The notes beneath the pieces were generated by a model. The model worked only from the letters and a program-made list of their open reading frames with translations. It was not told the origin of the DNA and searched no databases. Source: Lentzea terrae (GTDB lineage: Bacteria > Actinomycetota > Actinomycetes > Mycobacteriales > Pseudonocardiaceae). From it: a stretch of DNA of 64,000 nucleotides. The first letter of the stretch is position 1; every line of letters begins with the position of its first letter. The stretch covers positions 1 to 64,000 of the forward strand of contig NZ_QFWW01000030.1 in assembly GCF_003265345.1 (NCBI RefSeq). The letters are read 5' to 3'. Positions 26,964 through 34,842 of this stretch are shown here, in pieces. The translations under genes were made by a program, and so were the position numbers.

Positions 26964-28051
26964 GTCAGCAACCGGTACGCGGGCCGTTCGACGAACTTCG
27001 TCATCAGCCAGCCGAGCACCAGCGCGTTCGCGACGAACCCGGCGAGCAGCCACCAGGACCGCAGCCCAACGGCGTGCATGCGGTCCATCACGACGGTCCC
27101 GATCCCCTGGTGCACGAGATACACCCCGTAGGAGATGCCGGCGAGCCAGCTGATCGGCTTGGCGATCGGCTGGAAGAACACCCAATCGGGTCCAGCCGCC
27201 GCAGCGCACACCAGGAGTAGCAGAACGCCGAAGCCGAGCGTCGAACCGTACTCGGTCGTGTGAATCGCCTGTGCCACGAGCGTGGCCACGAGCAACGCGG
27301 CCAAGTGCGGTGCGCTCATCCGGCGCTTGTGCCACAACCAGATCGCGATGCCGGCGGCGAACAACTGCCCCCGGTGCACCGTGAACCCGTCGTAGAGGGT
27401 CTTGAGCGTGTGCGAGTAGTCCAGGAACTCCCGCAGCACCAACGGCGTGAGGATGAGCGCCCACAGGAAGACCTGCAGCTTCCGACCCCTCAGGTACTTC
27501 GCGAGGACGGCAGCCGCGATGAACGCCGTGATCTGCACCGGCACGGTCCAGTAGGCGAAGTCGACGATCTTGACGTCCTTGAACCACTGGTGGATCAGCA
27601 GCAGGTTGTAGAGGACGTCCCTGCCGGTGAGCTGGCTCCAGCCTTCCGGCGCGATCCACCGCTGCACCGCGTACGTCAGCAACACGGCCGCCATGTACGC
27701 GGGCAGCAGGCGCGCGAGTCTTCTCCACAGGAACCGCCCCGGCCTGCCGCTGTCGAGCGTGGCACAGGCGAAGAAGGCGGAGACGACCATCAGCGTGCTG
27801 GCGCCCATCGACATCGAGAAGACGAACGGCGGCGGCCCGAGATCGGGGTGGTCGACGAGGCTGGTGAGCGTGGCGTGGTGGAGCAGCACGCACCCGATGG
27901 CGACGACTCGGAGGACGTCCCAGCTGACCCTGCGGGCCGTCCGGGGCTTGTCGCGTTGCGCTGGAATCACGAGAGGCGGGGACCTGTTCGTTGGTGCTTT
28001 CGGCGTACTCGGGAGATCCTTACTTACCCTATGAGCGAGACCTGTATGCAA
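26822..28051 (-). CDS. acyltransferase family 3 membrane protein
   Basis: An integral membrane O-acyltransferase. The core starts with RRVSWDVLRVVAIGCVLLHHATL (HH-type motif), then RPGRFLWRRLARLLPAYMAAVLL and about ten transmembrane segments ending with FVERPAYRLL. It probably transfers acyl groups to cell-wall glycans or a secondary metabolite. The frame opens at TTG 28051, but GTG 27970 (VIPAQRDKPR) is a possible start. At the 3' end the normal stop is missing and the frame runs about 45 codons antisense into the MDMPI gene, giving a low-complexity tail. It splits the MDMPI and MBL genes. Confidence 0.85.
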   Translation of the reverse strand: MHTGLAHRVSKDLPSTPKAPTNRSPPLVIPAQRDKPRTARRVSWDVLRVVAIGCVLLHHATLTSLVDHPDLGPPPFVFSMSMGASTLMVVSAFFACATLDSGRPGRFLWRRLARLLPAYMAAVLLTYAVQRWIAPEGWSQLTGRDVLYNLLLIHQWFKDVKIVDFAYWTVPVQITAFIAAAVLAKYLRGRKLQVFLWALILTPLVLREFLDYSHTLKTLYDGFTVHRGQLFAAGIAIWLWHKRRMSAPHLAALLVATLVAQAIHTTEYGSTLGFGVLLLLVCAAAAGPDWVFFQPIAKPISWLAGISYGVYLVHQGIGTVVMDRMHAVGLRSWWLLAGFVANALVLGWLMTKFVERPAYRLLTQIHSGSSGSSPRRPEPSVLPVSQPRTALADPLTELRLAGPLTVQMR

Positions 28052-28098
28052 CCTGAAGGTGTGCGTCTCGCCGCATCGAGCGACTACCGTCTGCCACC

Positions 28099-28776
28099 GT
28101 GGACGTACTAGAGAACTACACCGGTCACGTCGATCCAGAGGGCCCCGCGGCCCGCCGCACGCTGGACGCGCTGACCATCACGAAGATCTCCGTCGGACCG
28201 ATGGACAACAACGCCTACCTGCTCGTTTGCCGGTCCACCAACGAGGCGCTGCTCATCGACGCGGCCAACGACTACGAGCGCCTGTCCGACCTGTTCGGCC
28301 ACATCCCGTCCCGGCCGCGACTGCGCACGATCGTGACAACGCACCAGCACGCCGATCACTGGCAGGCACTCGGCGCCCTGGCCGGCGCCCACGGCTCGAA
28401 CACCGTCGCGCACGAACTGGACGCCGCCGTCCTCCCCGTCCCGCCAGACGTCCTGGTGGACCACGGCGACACCATCAACGTGGGAGAAGTCCCCCTGTCG
28501 ATCATCCACCTGCGCGGCCACACGCCGGGCTCGATCGCCGTGTTGTACGACGACCCGACCGGCCACCCGCACCTCTTCACCGGAGATTCACTCTTTCCGG
28601 GGGGTGTGGGAAAGACCACCTCGCCGGACAACTTCGCGTCGCTGATCAACGACGTGGAGGACCGCCTGTTCGCCGTCCTGCCCGACGACACCTGGTTCTA
28701 CCCGGGCCACGGCGACGACTCGACGCTCGGCAAGGAACGCCCGTCGCTGGCCGAGTGGCGCGCCCGCGGCTGGTGA
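28099..28776 (+). CDS. MBL fold metallo-hydrolase
   Basis: This 225-residue metallo-beta-lactamase-fold hydrolase of the glyoxalase II-like group has DNNAYLLVCRSTNEALLIDAAND, the metal motif TTHQHADHWQAL (HxHxDH), IHLRGHTPGSIAVLY (third His), LFTGDSLFPGGVGKT (bridging Asp) and YPGHGDDSTLG (last His). All zinc ligands are present. A mycothiol thioester or similar substrate is plausible because the nearby MDMPI enzyme is of a mycothiol-using family. TACCGT at 28085-28090 lies 9 nt before the GTG, suggesting a nearly leaderless mRNA. A terminator hairpin follows. Confidence 0.92.
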   Translation: MDVLENYTGHVDPEGPAARRTLDALTITKISVGPMDNNAYLLVCRSTNEALLIDAANDYERLSDLFGHIPSRPRLRTIVTTHQHADHWQALGALAGAHGSNTVAHELDAAVLPVPPDVLVDHGDTINVGEVPLSIIHLRGHTPGSIAVLYDDPTGHPHLFTGDSLFPGGVGKTTSPDNFASLINDVEDRLFAVLPDDTWFYPGHGDDSTLGKERPSLAEWRARGW

Positions 28777-28782
28777 GCTCGG

Positions 28783-28809
28783 GGCCGCCTGCTGACTTGG
28801 CAGGCGGCC
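28783..28809 (+). terminator. terminator hairpin after the MBL gene
   Basis: GGCCGCCTGC and GCAGGCGGCC form a perfect 10-bp stem with a 7-nt loop, 7 bp after the MBL stop codon. There is no U-tract, as is usual for actinomycete terminators. Confidence 0.7.
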
Positions 28810-28894
28810 TCCGCCGCTGGTCCGGCGGCGATGGACACGACTGATCACATCGGGGCAGCGCCGTTGCTCTGTCCGGGCCATTCGCGGGCCAAGT

Positions 28895-28924
28895 GGAACC
28901 GGGCTGCTCAGCGCTGCGTCATCC
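28895..28924 (+). promoter_or_regulatory. ECF-type promoter of the toxin locus
   Basis: GGAACC (28895-28900) and CGTC (28917-28920, followed by ATCC) are separated by 16 bp. The same GGAAC-N16-CGTCATCC block with identical spacing occurs before the YbaB-like gene at 63170-63199. The form resembles extracytoplasmic-function sigma promoters. It lies 45 bp before the YbaB-like remnant ORF. Confidence 0.55.
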
Positions 28925-28968
28925 TGAGGATCGAGTACGTACCGCTGCGCTCGGGGGAGGACAGCACT

Positions 28969-29073
28969 GTGCCCGAGGACATCGCCGGTTCGGCGCCGAT
29001 GGTCGCCGGATGTGGTCGCGCCACGCCTTGCCACGTGGTCAGGACTGTCGCGAAGACCTTCGGAGGCAAGTGA
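28969..29073 (+). pseudogene. 5' remnant of a YbaB/EbfC-like T7SS-associated gene
   Basis: A 34-codon ORF from GTG begins PEDIAGS, identical to the start of the intact YbaB-like protein at 63234, then diverges (APMVAGCGRATPCHVV..). The upstream DNA is also shared, including the promoter-like block and CTGCGTCATCCT. It ends TGATG, overlapping the toxin start. It looks like a truncated copy retained as a translationally coupled leader ORF. Confidence 0.6.
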
Positions 29074-32000
29074 TGTCGAACCCTCTGGTGGTCAAGCCCG
29101 ACGCAGCGCCGTCGGGGCTCGTGAACGCCGGCACCGGCGACAACGGCTGGGCGACCGGCATCTCCATCGCCGAGTCCGCGATGGACACGTTCAACGGCAT
29201 CAAGGACGGCAACTGGGTCGAGGCCGGCCTGGGCATGGTGGGCCTGGTGGCCGACGCCGCGTCGATGGCGATCGACCCGTTCGGCACGTTGTTGTCGTCC
29301 GCGGCCTCGTTCCTGATGGAACACATGCAGCCGCTGAAGGAAGCGCTGGACTGGCTGGCGGGCGACCCGCCGGTGATCGAGTCCTACTCGGCCACGTGGA
29401 ACAAGGTGTCCGAGGAGCTCGGCAAGATCGCGGCCGACTACAAGTCCGCCGTCGATGCCACCGCGTCGTGGACCGGCGCCGCGGGTGACGCCTACCGCGC
29501 TTCGGCGGGCGAGAATTTGGACGCGTTGTCCGGCGCGGCTTCCACCGCGGGCTCGGTCGGCACCGTCGTCGGTGTCATGGGCATGGTCGTCGGGTTCGTG
29601 CGCGAGATGGTGCGCGACCTGATCGCCGACCTCGTGGCCAAGCTGATCACGTGGGTGCTGGAGGCCGTCTTCACGCTCGGGTTCGGCACGCCGGTGATCG
29701 TCGCGCAGGCCGTGACCGCGATCTCGAAGTGGGCGACGCGGATCGCTGAGCTGATCCAGAAGCTCATCAAGACCATCAAGAAGGTCTCGCCGCTGCTCGG
29801 CAAGATCGTCGAGGTTTTCACCAAGATCATGAAGGTCGTCGGCAAGCTGGTCGGCAAGGTGACCGGTCTCGACGTGATCTCCACGAAGTCCATCACGCCC
29901 GGCGGGCTGTTCCACCGCACCGACGCCCCGGACCTCTCGCCTTCCGGCGGGCACGGCACGCCTTCGTCGCCCGGCTCGTCTTCGTCCACTCCGGACTCTT
30001 CGCCGTCCACTCCGGACTCTTCGCCGTCCTCGCCGTCCTCTTCACCTTCGTCTCCCTCTTCGCCGTCCTCTCCGGACGGCCCCAGCTCGACGTCTCCGCC
30101 ACCGAGCTCGCCGTCGCCGTCCTCGCCGTCGCCGTCCTCGCCGTCGCCGTCCTCGCCGTCGCCGTCCTCGCCGTCGCCGTCCTCGTCTTCTCCGGACGGG
30201 CCTTCGCCCTCGTCGTCGCCGAGTCCGAACGGCCCGAGTCCGAACGGCCCGAGTCCGGCGAACGCTCCGTCGCCCGGTTCGCCGTCGAGCGGTGGGCCGT
30301 CGGCTCCGAGTGCGTCCGGGCCCGGGCCAGCCCCGGACGCTCCGGCGACTCCGCGCAACACGGGTCAGACCAGCCAGGCAGGTGTGACGGCACCGGAGGC
30401 CCCAACGCAGCACGCACCGTCGGCACCGCGTGACGGCGGCCCGCCGGCCGGCTCTTCGACTACTCCCGCGCAGGGGCCGATGGGTGGTCCTGCGGGTGCG
30501 CCCGGCGGAGGGACCCCAGGCAGTCCATCCGCTGGTGGCGGTCCCCGTCCCGGGTCCGCTGGAGGGTGGACCGGCACGCCGGGCTCGCGTGGGGACATGG
30601 GGTCGGGCATGCCGTCCCAGCGCACACCGGACATGTCGCCGTCGTCGGCCCGGCCGTCCGCACCGTCGCAGCCGAGCTTCGGGCCGTCCGGCTCTCCGAA
30701 CGCTCCCGGCGCGCCCCACGGCGGACCGTTCGGCCCTAACGCGCCGCACAGCCCGAACGCGCCACACGGCGGCCCCAACGCACCACACGCTCCATCGGGA
30801 CCCGGCGCACCACACAGCCCCAACACGCCCTCCGCACCGAACGCACCGCACGGCGGTCCCAACGCACCACACGCTCCATCGGGACCCGGCGCACCACACA
30901 GCCCCAACACGCCCTCCGCACCGAACGCACCGCACGGCGGTCCTGGTGCACCCCACAACCCCAACGGACCGTCGGGGCTCGGCAGCCCGAACGCCGGTGG
31001 GCCGCACTCGCCTTCGGGTCTCGGTGCACCGCACGGCGGTCCCAACGCACCACACGCACCGTCGGGACCCGGCGCACCACACAGCCCCAACACGCCCTCC
31101 GCGCCGAACACACCGCACGGCGGTCCCGGTGCACCCCACAACCCCAACACGCCCTCCGCACCGCACGGCGGTCCCGGCGCACCCCACAACCCCAACGGGC
31201 CATTTGCGCCGAACGCACCGCACGGCGGTCCTGGCGCACCACACGCTCCATCAGGGCCCGGCGCACCGCACAACCCCAACACGCCCTCCGCACCGAACGC
31301 ACCGCACGGCGGTCCTGGTGCACCGCACAGCCCCAACGGGCCGTTTGCGCCGCACGGCGGTCCCGGCGCGCCGCACAGTCCGGGTGGCGGTACGCCGCAT
31401 TCGCCTGACGGGCCACACGGTGGTCCTGGCACCACTTCGCCGGCGGGGCGGACGGATGCGCCGATGCGTCCGCAGTCGACCACCTCGCCCACGCATGCGG
31501 ACGCTCCCGCTGCGCCGCACACCAGTCCGAACGCGCCCGGCACGCCGCATGTGCCGCAGCAGCCGGGGTTCACGCCGAGTCCGGGTGGTCCCGGTGCGCC
31601 GCACGCCGGTGGACCCGGATCGCACACGCCGGGTGGACGTCCTGACGCGCCTGGGACCAGGCCGGACGGACCGGGCTCGCGTCCTGACGGCCGGCCCGAC
31701 GCTGCGCGGCCGCGCACGGACTCGCCCGGTGGGCGTCCCGGTGGTCCGAACAGGCCCGAGGCGCCCGCGCCGCACCACCGGCCCGACGCGGGTCATCCGG
31801 ACGGCGCCCGCCCGCGCGGTGCCGACGGCCCGGCCACGCACCCAGGGCAGCGTGCCGACGCGCCCGGTCAGCCGCACAGCCGTCCCGACGGCTCGCGCCC
31901 AGACACGTCGCGCCCAGACACGTCACGCCCGGACAGCACCAGGCCCGACAGCACGAGGCCCGACGGCACCCGACCGGACAGCACCCGACCGGACAGCACC

Positions 32001-33914
32001 CGACCGGACAGCACCCGACCGGACAGCACCCGACCGGACAGCACCCGACCGGACAGCACCCGACCGGACAGCACCCGACCGGACAGCACCCGACCGGACA
32101 GCACCCGACCGGACGGTCCCGGTCACGCGCCCGGTACGCACCGCGACCCCGACGGCCCCGGCCACCACGACGCGGACGGCCGGACCGACGGCGACGCCCC
32201 GAACAACCACGCGGACGAGCGCCCGACGCCGGAGCAGGCCCACGAGCGCCACGCCGAGCAGACGCCTGCCGGAGTCTCGCACCACGGTGGCGACCCCGAC
32301 ATGGGCGACCTGCCCCACCGCGTGCCGGACGATCCGCGGTTCTTCACCGCCGACGTGCACGTCACGCCGGACGGCCGGGCACGCATCGGCGGGCACGACT
32401 ACACGCCCGCCGAGTACGCGGACATGTTGCGCCGCAGCGGGTACGACGGCAGCCGGCCCGTCCGGCTGATCGGCTGCGACGCGGGCAGCAACGACTTCGC
32501 GCAGCAGTTGTCGCGGAACCTCGACGCGCCGGTCGTGGCGCCGACCAGGCCCGCGTGGACGGACAGCAACGGGCGGGTCTTCACCAGTGACGTGGAGATC
32601 GGGCCCGACGGCACGCGCTCGCCGCGGATCCCTCCGAACGGCGAGTGGGAGACGCACCACCCGGACGGGTCCAGGACCAGGGCCAGCGAGGACGGGTACG
32701 CGCCCGGCAGCGACCGGAACACCGACGGCGCCGACGCCAGGGACCGCGGGGACGCCGACGGCCCGGAGAACAGCACCGCGCCGGAGAACCAGGACGCGCC
32801 GCGCAGGCCGGACCCCGAGCTGCACATGCCGATCCCGAAGGATCGGATCATCCGGCCTGACGACCCGAGCTACAACGAGCGGTTCGTCGACTACAACCGG
32901 CCGACGCACCAGCCGGTCGACCCGGACAACCCCGACGCGCCGCCGCGTCCGCTCAACCGGAACGAGGAGATTCAGGCGCCGCACCGCGACCGGGAGACCG
33001 TTCCGGACGGCAACACCCAGCCCGACCGGCTGCAGCCGGTCGAGGCCCCCGACACGGTGCCCGTACCTCTGCGCGACCACCAGCCGCTGCAGCCGTGGAC
33101 CGAGTACCCGGTGCGCAACGCGAACGGCACGCGCACGACGTTCATCACCGACGGCGACGGCAACATCAAGTGGGTCGAGGCGACGCCCGGCCGGCAGGAC
33201 ATGGCGATCGACGGCAAGGGCAAGTGGTCCGGGTTCAACCCCGACCTCAGCCACCCGTTGCTGCCGGACGTCCAGTACCGGGTGCCGAACACCCACAACC
33301 CCGACAAGATGCTCTCGTTCCACACCAACGAGCACGGGCAGACCGATGCGATGACCGGCGAGGTCGAGGCGGGCGGGCAGAACACGAAGTACCGCGACGA
33401 CGACTCCGGCAAGGGTGCGCAGCAGCGGGCCTACCAGGAGGGCGAGGCCGCGTACCCGAGCAACCCGCCGGGCCGCGAGCTCACCCCGCAGGAGCTGGAA
33501 GACTCGCGCGTCAAGTGGGCCGGCGGTCACCTGCTCGCCAACGAGCTCGGCGGCCTCGGCGAGTACATCAACATGCACCCGCAGATGGCCGCGTCCAACT
33601 CCGGCAACATCCGCGACGGCTGGGTGCACGCCGCTTCGTGGCGCGAGAAGGAGAACTACCTCGTCGAGTTCGCCTCCAAGGACCACCAGGACGTCCAGAA
33701 CTACCAGGTGCGGGCCACGCGCGACGCCGACGGCGTTCCGGGCGAGGTGACCATGCGCTGGCAGGAGGTCACGTACGAGGTCGACGCGAACGGCAAGCCG
33801 AAGCTGGACGCGGGCGGCAATAAGATCGTGGAGAACGTGGTGACCAAGGAACGGGTCTTCCCGAACCGTCCGGAGGTGAACTATGGACCCACGAACCGAT
33901 ACGCGAATCGCTGA
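29073..33914 (+). CDS. polymorphic toxin: T7SS-type N-terminus, Pro-rich repeats, DNA/RNA non-specific endonuclease C-terminus
   Basis: A 1613-residue protein with SD GGAGG 7 nt before the ATG. Residues 1-220 form a helical secretion domain with a WxG turn (ATASWTGAAGDAYRAS, about 130) and hydrophobic helices (155-215). Residues about 287-1015 are Pro/Ser/His-rich repeats, ending in TRPDS repeats. Residues 1080-1195 hold a conserved pre-toxin domain (VHVTPDGRARIGGHDYTP, RPVRLIGCDAGSNDFAQQL). The last 270 residues resemble Endonuclease_NS_2 toxins: YRVPNTHNPDKMLSFHTNEHG, then KWAGGHLLANELGGLGEYINMHPQ with the catalytic His. It likely degrades DNA/RNA of competitors. Immunity genes follow, the first overlapping by 32 bp. 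Confidence 0.85.
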   Translation: MSNPLVVKPDAAPSGLVNAGTGDNGWATGISIAESAMDTFNGIKDGNWVEAGLGMVGLVADAASMAIDPFGTLLSSAASFLMEHMQPLKEALDWLAGDPPVIESYSATWNKVSEELGKIAADYKSAVDATASWTGAAGDAYRASAGENLDALSGAASTAGSVGTVVGVMGMVVGFVREMVRDLIADLVAKLITWVLEAVFTLGFGTPVIVAQAVTAISKWATRIAELIQKLIKTIKKVSPLLGKIVEVFTKIMKVVGKLVGKVTGLDVISTKSITPGGLFHRTDAPDLSPSGGHGTPSSPGSSSSTPDSSPSTPDSSPSSPSSSPSSPSSPSSPDGPSSTSPPPSSPSPSSPSPSSPSPSSPSPSSPSPSSSSPDGPSPSSSPSPNGPSPNGPSPANAPSPGSPSSGGPSAPSASGPGPAPDAPATPRNTGQTSQAGVTAPEAPTQHAPSAPRDGGPPAGSSTTPAQGPMGGPAGAPGGGTPGSPSAGGGPRPGSAGGWTGTPGSRGDMGSGMPSQRTPDMSPSSARPSAPSQPSFGPSGSPNAPGAPHGGPFGPNAPHSPNAPHGGPNAPHAPSGPGAPHSPNTPSAPNAPHGGPNAPHAPSGPGAPHSPNTPSAPNAPHGGPGAPHNPNGPSGLGSPNAGGPHSPSGLGAPHGGPNAPHAPSGPGAPHSPNTPSAPNTPHGGPGAPHNPNTPSAPHGGPGAPHNPNGPFAPNAPHGGPGAPHAPSGPGAPHNPNTPSAPNAPHGGPGAPHSPNGPFAPHGGPGAPHSPGGGTPHSPDGPHGGPGTTSPAGRTDAPMRPQSTTSPTHADAPAAPHTSPNAPGTPHVPQQPGFTPSPGGPGAPHAGGPGSHTPGGRPDAPGTRPDGPGSRPDGRPDAARPRTDSPGGRPGGPNRPEAPAPHHRPDAGHPDGARPRGADGPATHPGQRADAPGQPHSRPDGSRPDTSRPDTSRPDSTRPDSTRPDGTRPDSTRPDSTRPDSTRPDSTRPDSTRPDSTRPDSTRPDSTRPDSTRPDGPGHAPGTHRDPDGPGHHDADGRTDGDAPNNHADERPTPEQAHERHAEQTPAGVSHHGGDPDMGDLPHRVPDDPRFFTADVHVTPDGRARIGGHDYTPAEYADMLRRSGYDGSRPVRLIGCDAGSNDFAQQLSRNLDAPVVAPTRPAWTDSNGRVFTSDVEIGPDGTRSPRIPPNGEWETHHPDGSRTRASEDGYAPGSDRNTDGADARDRGDADGPENSTAPENQDAPRRPDPELHMPIPKDRIIRPDDPSYNERFVDYNRPTHQPVDPDNPDAPPRPLNRNEEIQAPHRDRETVPDGNTQPDRLQPVEAPDTVPVPLRDHQPLQPWTEYPVRNANGTRTTFITDGDGNIKWVEATPGRQDMAIDGKGKWSGFNPDLSHPLLPDVQYRVPNTHNPDKMLSFHTNEHGQTDAMTGEVEAGGQNTKYRDDDSGKGAQQRAYQEGEAAYPSNPPGRELTPQELEDSRVKWAGGHLLANELGGLGEYINMHPQMAASNSGNIRDGWVHAASWREKENYLVEFASKDHQDVQNYQVRATRDADGVPGEVTMRWQEVTYEVDANGKPKLDAGGNKIVENVVTKERVFPNRPEVNYGPTNRYANR
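29985..31410 (+). repeat. low-complexity Ser/Pro and Ala-Pro-His repeats in the toxin gene
   Basis: Two coding repeat arrays. One is SPSSPSPSSP-type (about 29985-30200, with tandem TCGCCGTCGCCGTCC units). The other is an APHGGPNAPHAPSGPGAPHS-type array (about 30710-31400), with units of about 84 bp repeated several times nearly identically. They encode an extended, uncharged linker between the secretion and toxin domains. Confidence 0.85.
31966..32114 (+). repeat. 15-bp tandem repeat encoding TRPDS
   Basis: The unit CCCGACCGGACAGCA is repeated about nine times without a mismatch, followed by a TRPDG unit. Degenerate SRPDT/TRPDS units lie just upstream (from about 31895). Perfect identity of third positions indicates recent expansion. 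The array stays in frame whatever the copy number. Confidence 0.9.
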
Positions 33915-34341
33915 GATCTGCACGCTGCTGAAGGCGGGTGCGCCGGTCGGGTGGAACCGCGTCACGCTGGACGTCTGGGCGAACGTGCTGGCGTACGAGC
34001 TCGCCGCGTCGGCCAAGACCGCGGAGGGCAGGTTCGCGGGCGAGGTGCGGCTGGCGGACCTGACCGAACGGCTGCAGGACCTCCGCCAGGAGATGTACGA
34101 GGAGGACCGCGGCGCGTGGCTGTCGGCGCGGTTCGTGCTGCACCGCGAGGCCGAGCCCGAGGTGTCGTTCAACTACGACGAGAACCCGCATTGGTCGCCG
34201 GACCTGCACCCGATGATGTTCGTGCGCGACCTGGAGGCGTTCCCGAGGGCGGACGAGCAGGTGCCGGACTGGCTGCGCGAGATGGTCGAACGCGGGCTCG
34301 AGTTGCAGCGCGAACACGAGGCGAGCCCGGCCGATCAGTAG
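33883..34341 (+). CDS. YezG-type (DUF600-like) immunity protein
   Basis: A 152-residue acidic protein starting inside the toxin gene (32-bp overlap), the usual place for a cognate immunity gene. The pattern GWNRVTLDVWANVLAYELAA, ADLTERLQDLRQEMYEEDRGAW, EPEVSFNYDENPHWSPDLHP and a C-terminal amphipathic helix fit the YezG/DUF600 immunity family, which pairs with T7SS nuclease toxins in Bacillus. It would neutralise the nuclease domain by direct binding. It is a diverged paralogue of the next gene. Confidence 0.75.
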   Translation: MDPRTDTRIAEICTLLKAGAPVGWNRVTLDVWANVLAYELAASAKTAEGRFAGEVRLADLTERLQDLRQEMYEEDRGAWLSARFVLHREAEPEVSFNYDENPHWSPDLHPMMFVRDLEAFPRADEQVPDWLREMVERGLELQREHEASPADQ

Positions 34342-34382
34342 GCTGGCCGGGTCCGACCGCGATCTAGGAGGAAGCGACACCC

Positions 34383-34826
34383 ATGGCTAACTGGCCGGTG
34401 CTCAGCCCGACCGAGCAGCAGGAGAAGCTCGCGGAGATCACCCAGGAGATCCTGCCGACCTTGCCGCACGGATGGGTGCGCCTGGTGGTGCGCGTCAAGA
34501 TGATCGGCATGCACAGCGAGGCCGACACGGGTGCGAAGATGCCGGACGGCACTGTGCGCGGCTGGTCGTTCACGCCGGAGGTGTGGCGGAAGTTCCAGCA
34601 GCTGCGCAAGGGCATGTACGCCGAAGGGCTCGGCTCGTTCATCCAGTTCGAGTACGTCCTCGACCCGCCCGGCAGGTTCAGCATCACCTACAACCGCAAC
34701 GAGGATCCGAAGTTCGACGAGGCGCCGTCGGCGGACGACTTCGCGACGGAGCACGACTGGTTCCCGCGGTCCGACGAGCAGATGCCGGAGTGGTTCCGCC
34801 GCGGGCTCGCCGGCGCCTACGCCTGA
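34383..34826 (+). CDS. second YezG-type immunity protein paralogue
   Basis: A 147-residue protein related to its neighbour. The shared core is VWRKFQQLRKGMYAEGLGSFIQFEYVLDPPGRF, then NRNEDPKFDEAPSADDFATEHDWFPRSDEQMPEWFRRGL (compare PRADEQVPDWLREMVERGL in the first). It follows after 41 bp with AGGAGG upstream. Tandem paralogous immunity genes are common behind polymorphic toxins. This copy may protect against a variant toxin of other strains, or strengthen protection against the local one. It is the last gene of the toxin operon and converges with a membrane protein gene 16 bp away. Confidence 0.72.
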   Translation: MANWPVLSPTEQQEKLAEITQEILPTLPHGWVRLVVRVKMIGMHSEADTGAKMPDGTVRGWSFTPEVWRKFQQLRKGMYAEGLGSFIQFEYVLDPPGRFSITYNRNEDPKFDEAPSADDFATEHDWFPRSDEQMPEWFRRGLAGAYA

Positions 34827-34842
34827 CGCTGCGGCGACCCGG

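Noticed and set aside
28893-29072. Extended N-terminus of the toxin frame back to 28893
   Set aside because: A GGAGG Shine-Dalgarno 7 nt before ATG 29073, the TGATG coupling and the promoter block at 28895-28924 put the start at 29073. The upstream frame has no protein-like sequence.
31868-32104. Possible CRISPR-like array because of regular short repeats
   Set aside because: The 15-bp units are directly adjacent without spacers, remain in one reading frame and encode TRPDS, so this is a coding tandem repeat.
30042-32469. Long Arg/Val/Pro-rich open frames on both strands within the toxin linker
   Set aside because: They are alternative-frame readings of high-GC repeats. Their composition is extreme, no start site is supported, and frame one continues as a coherent protein with conserved domains on both sides.
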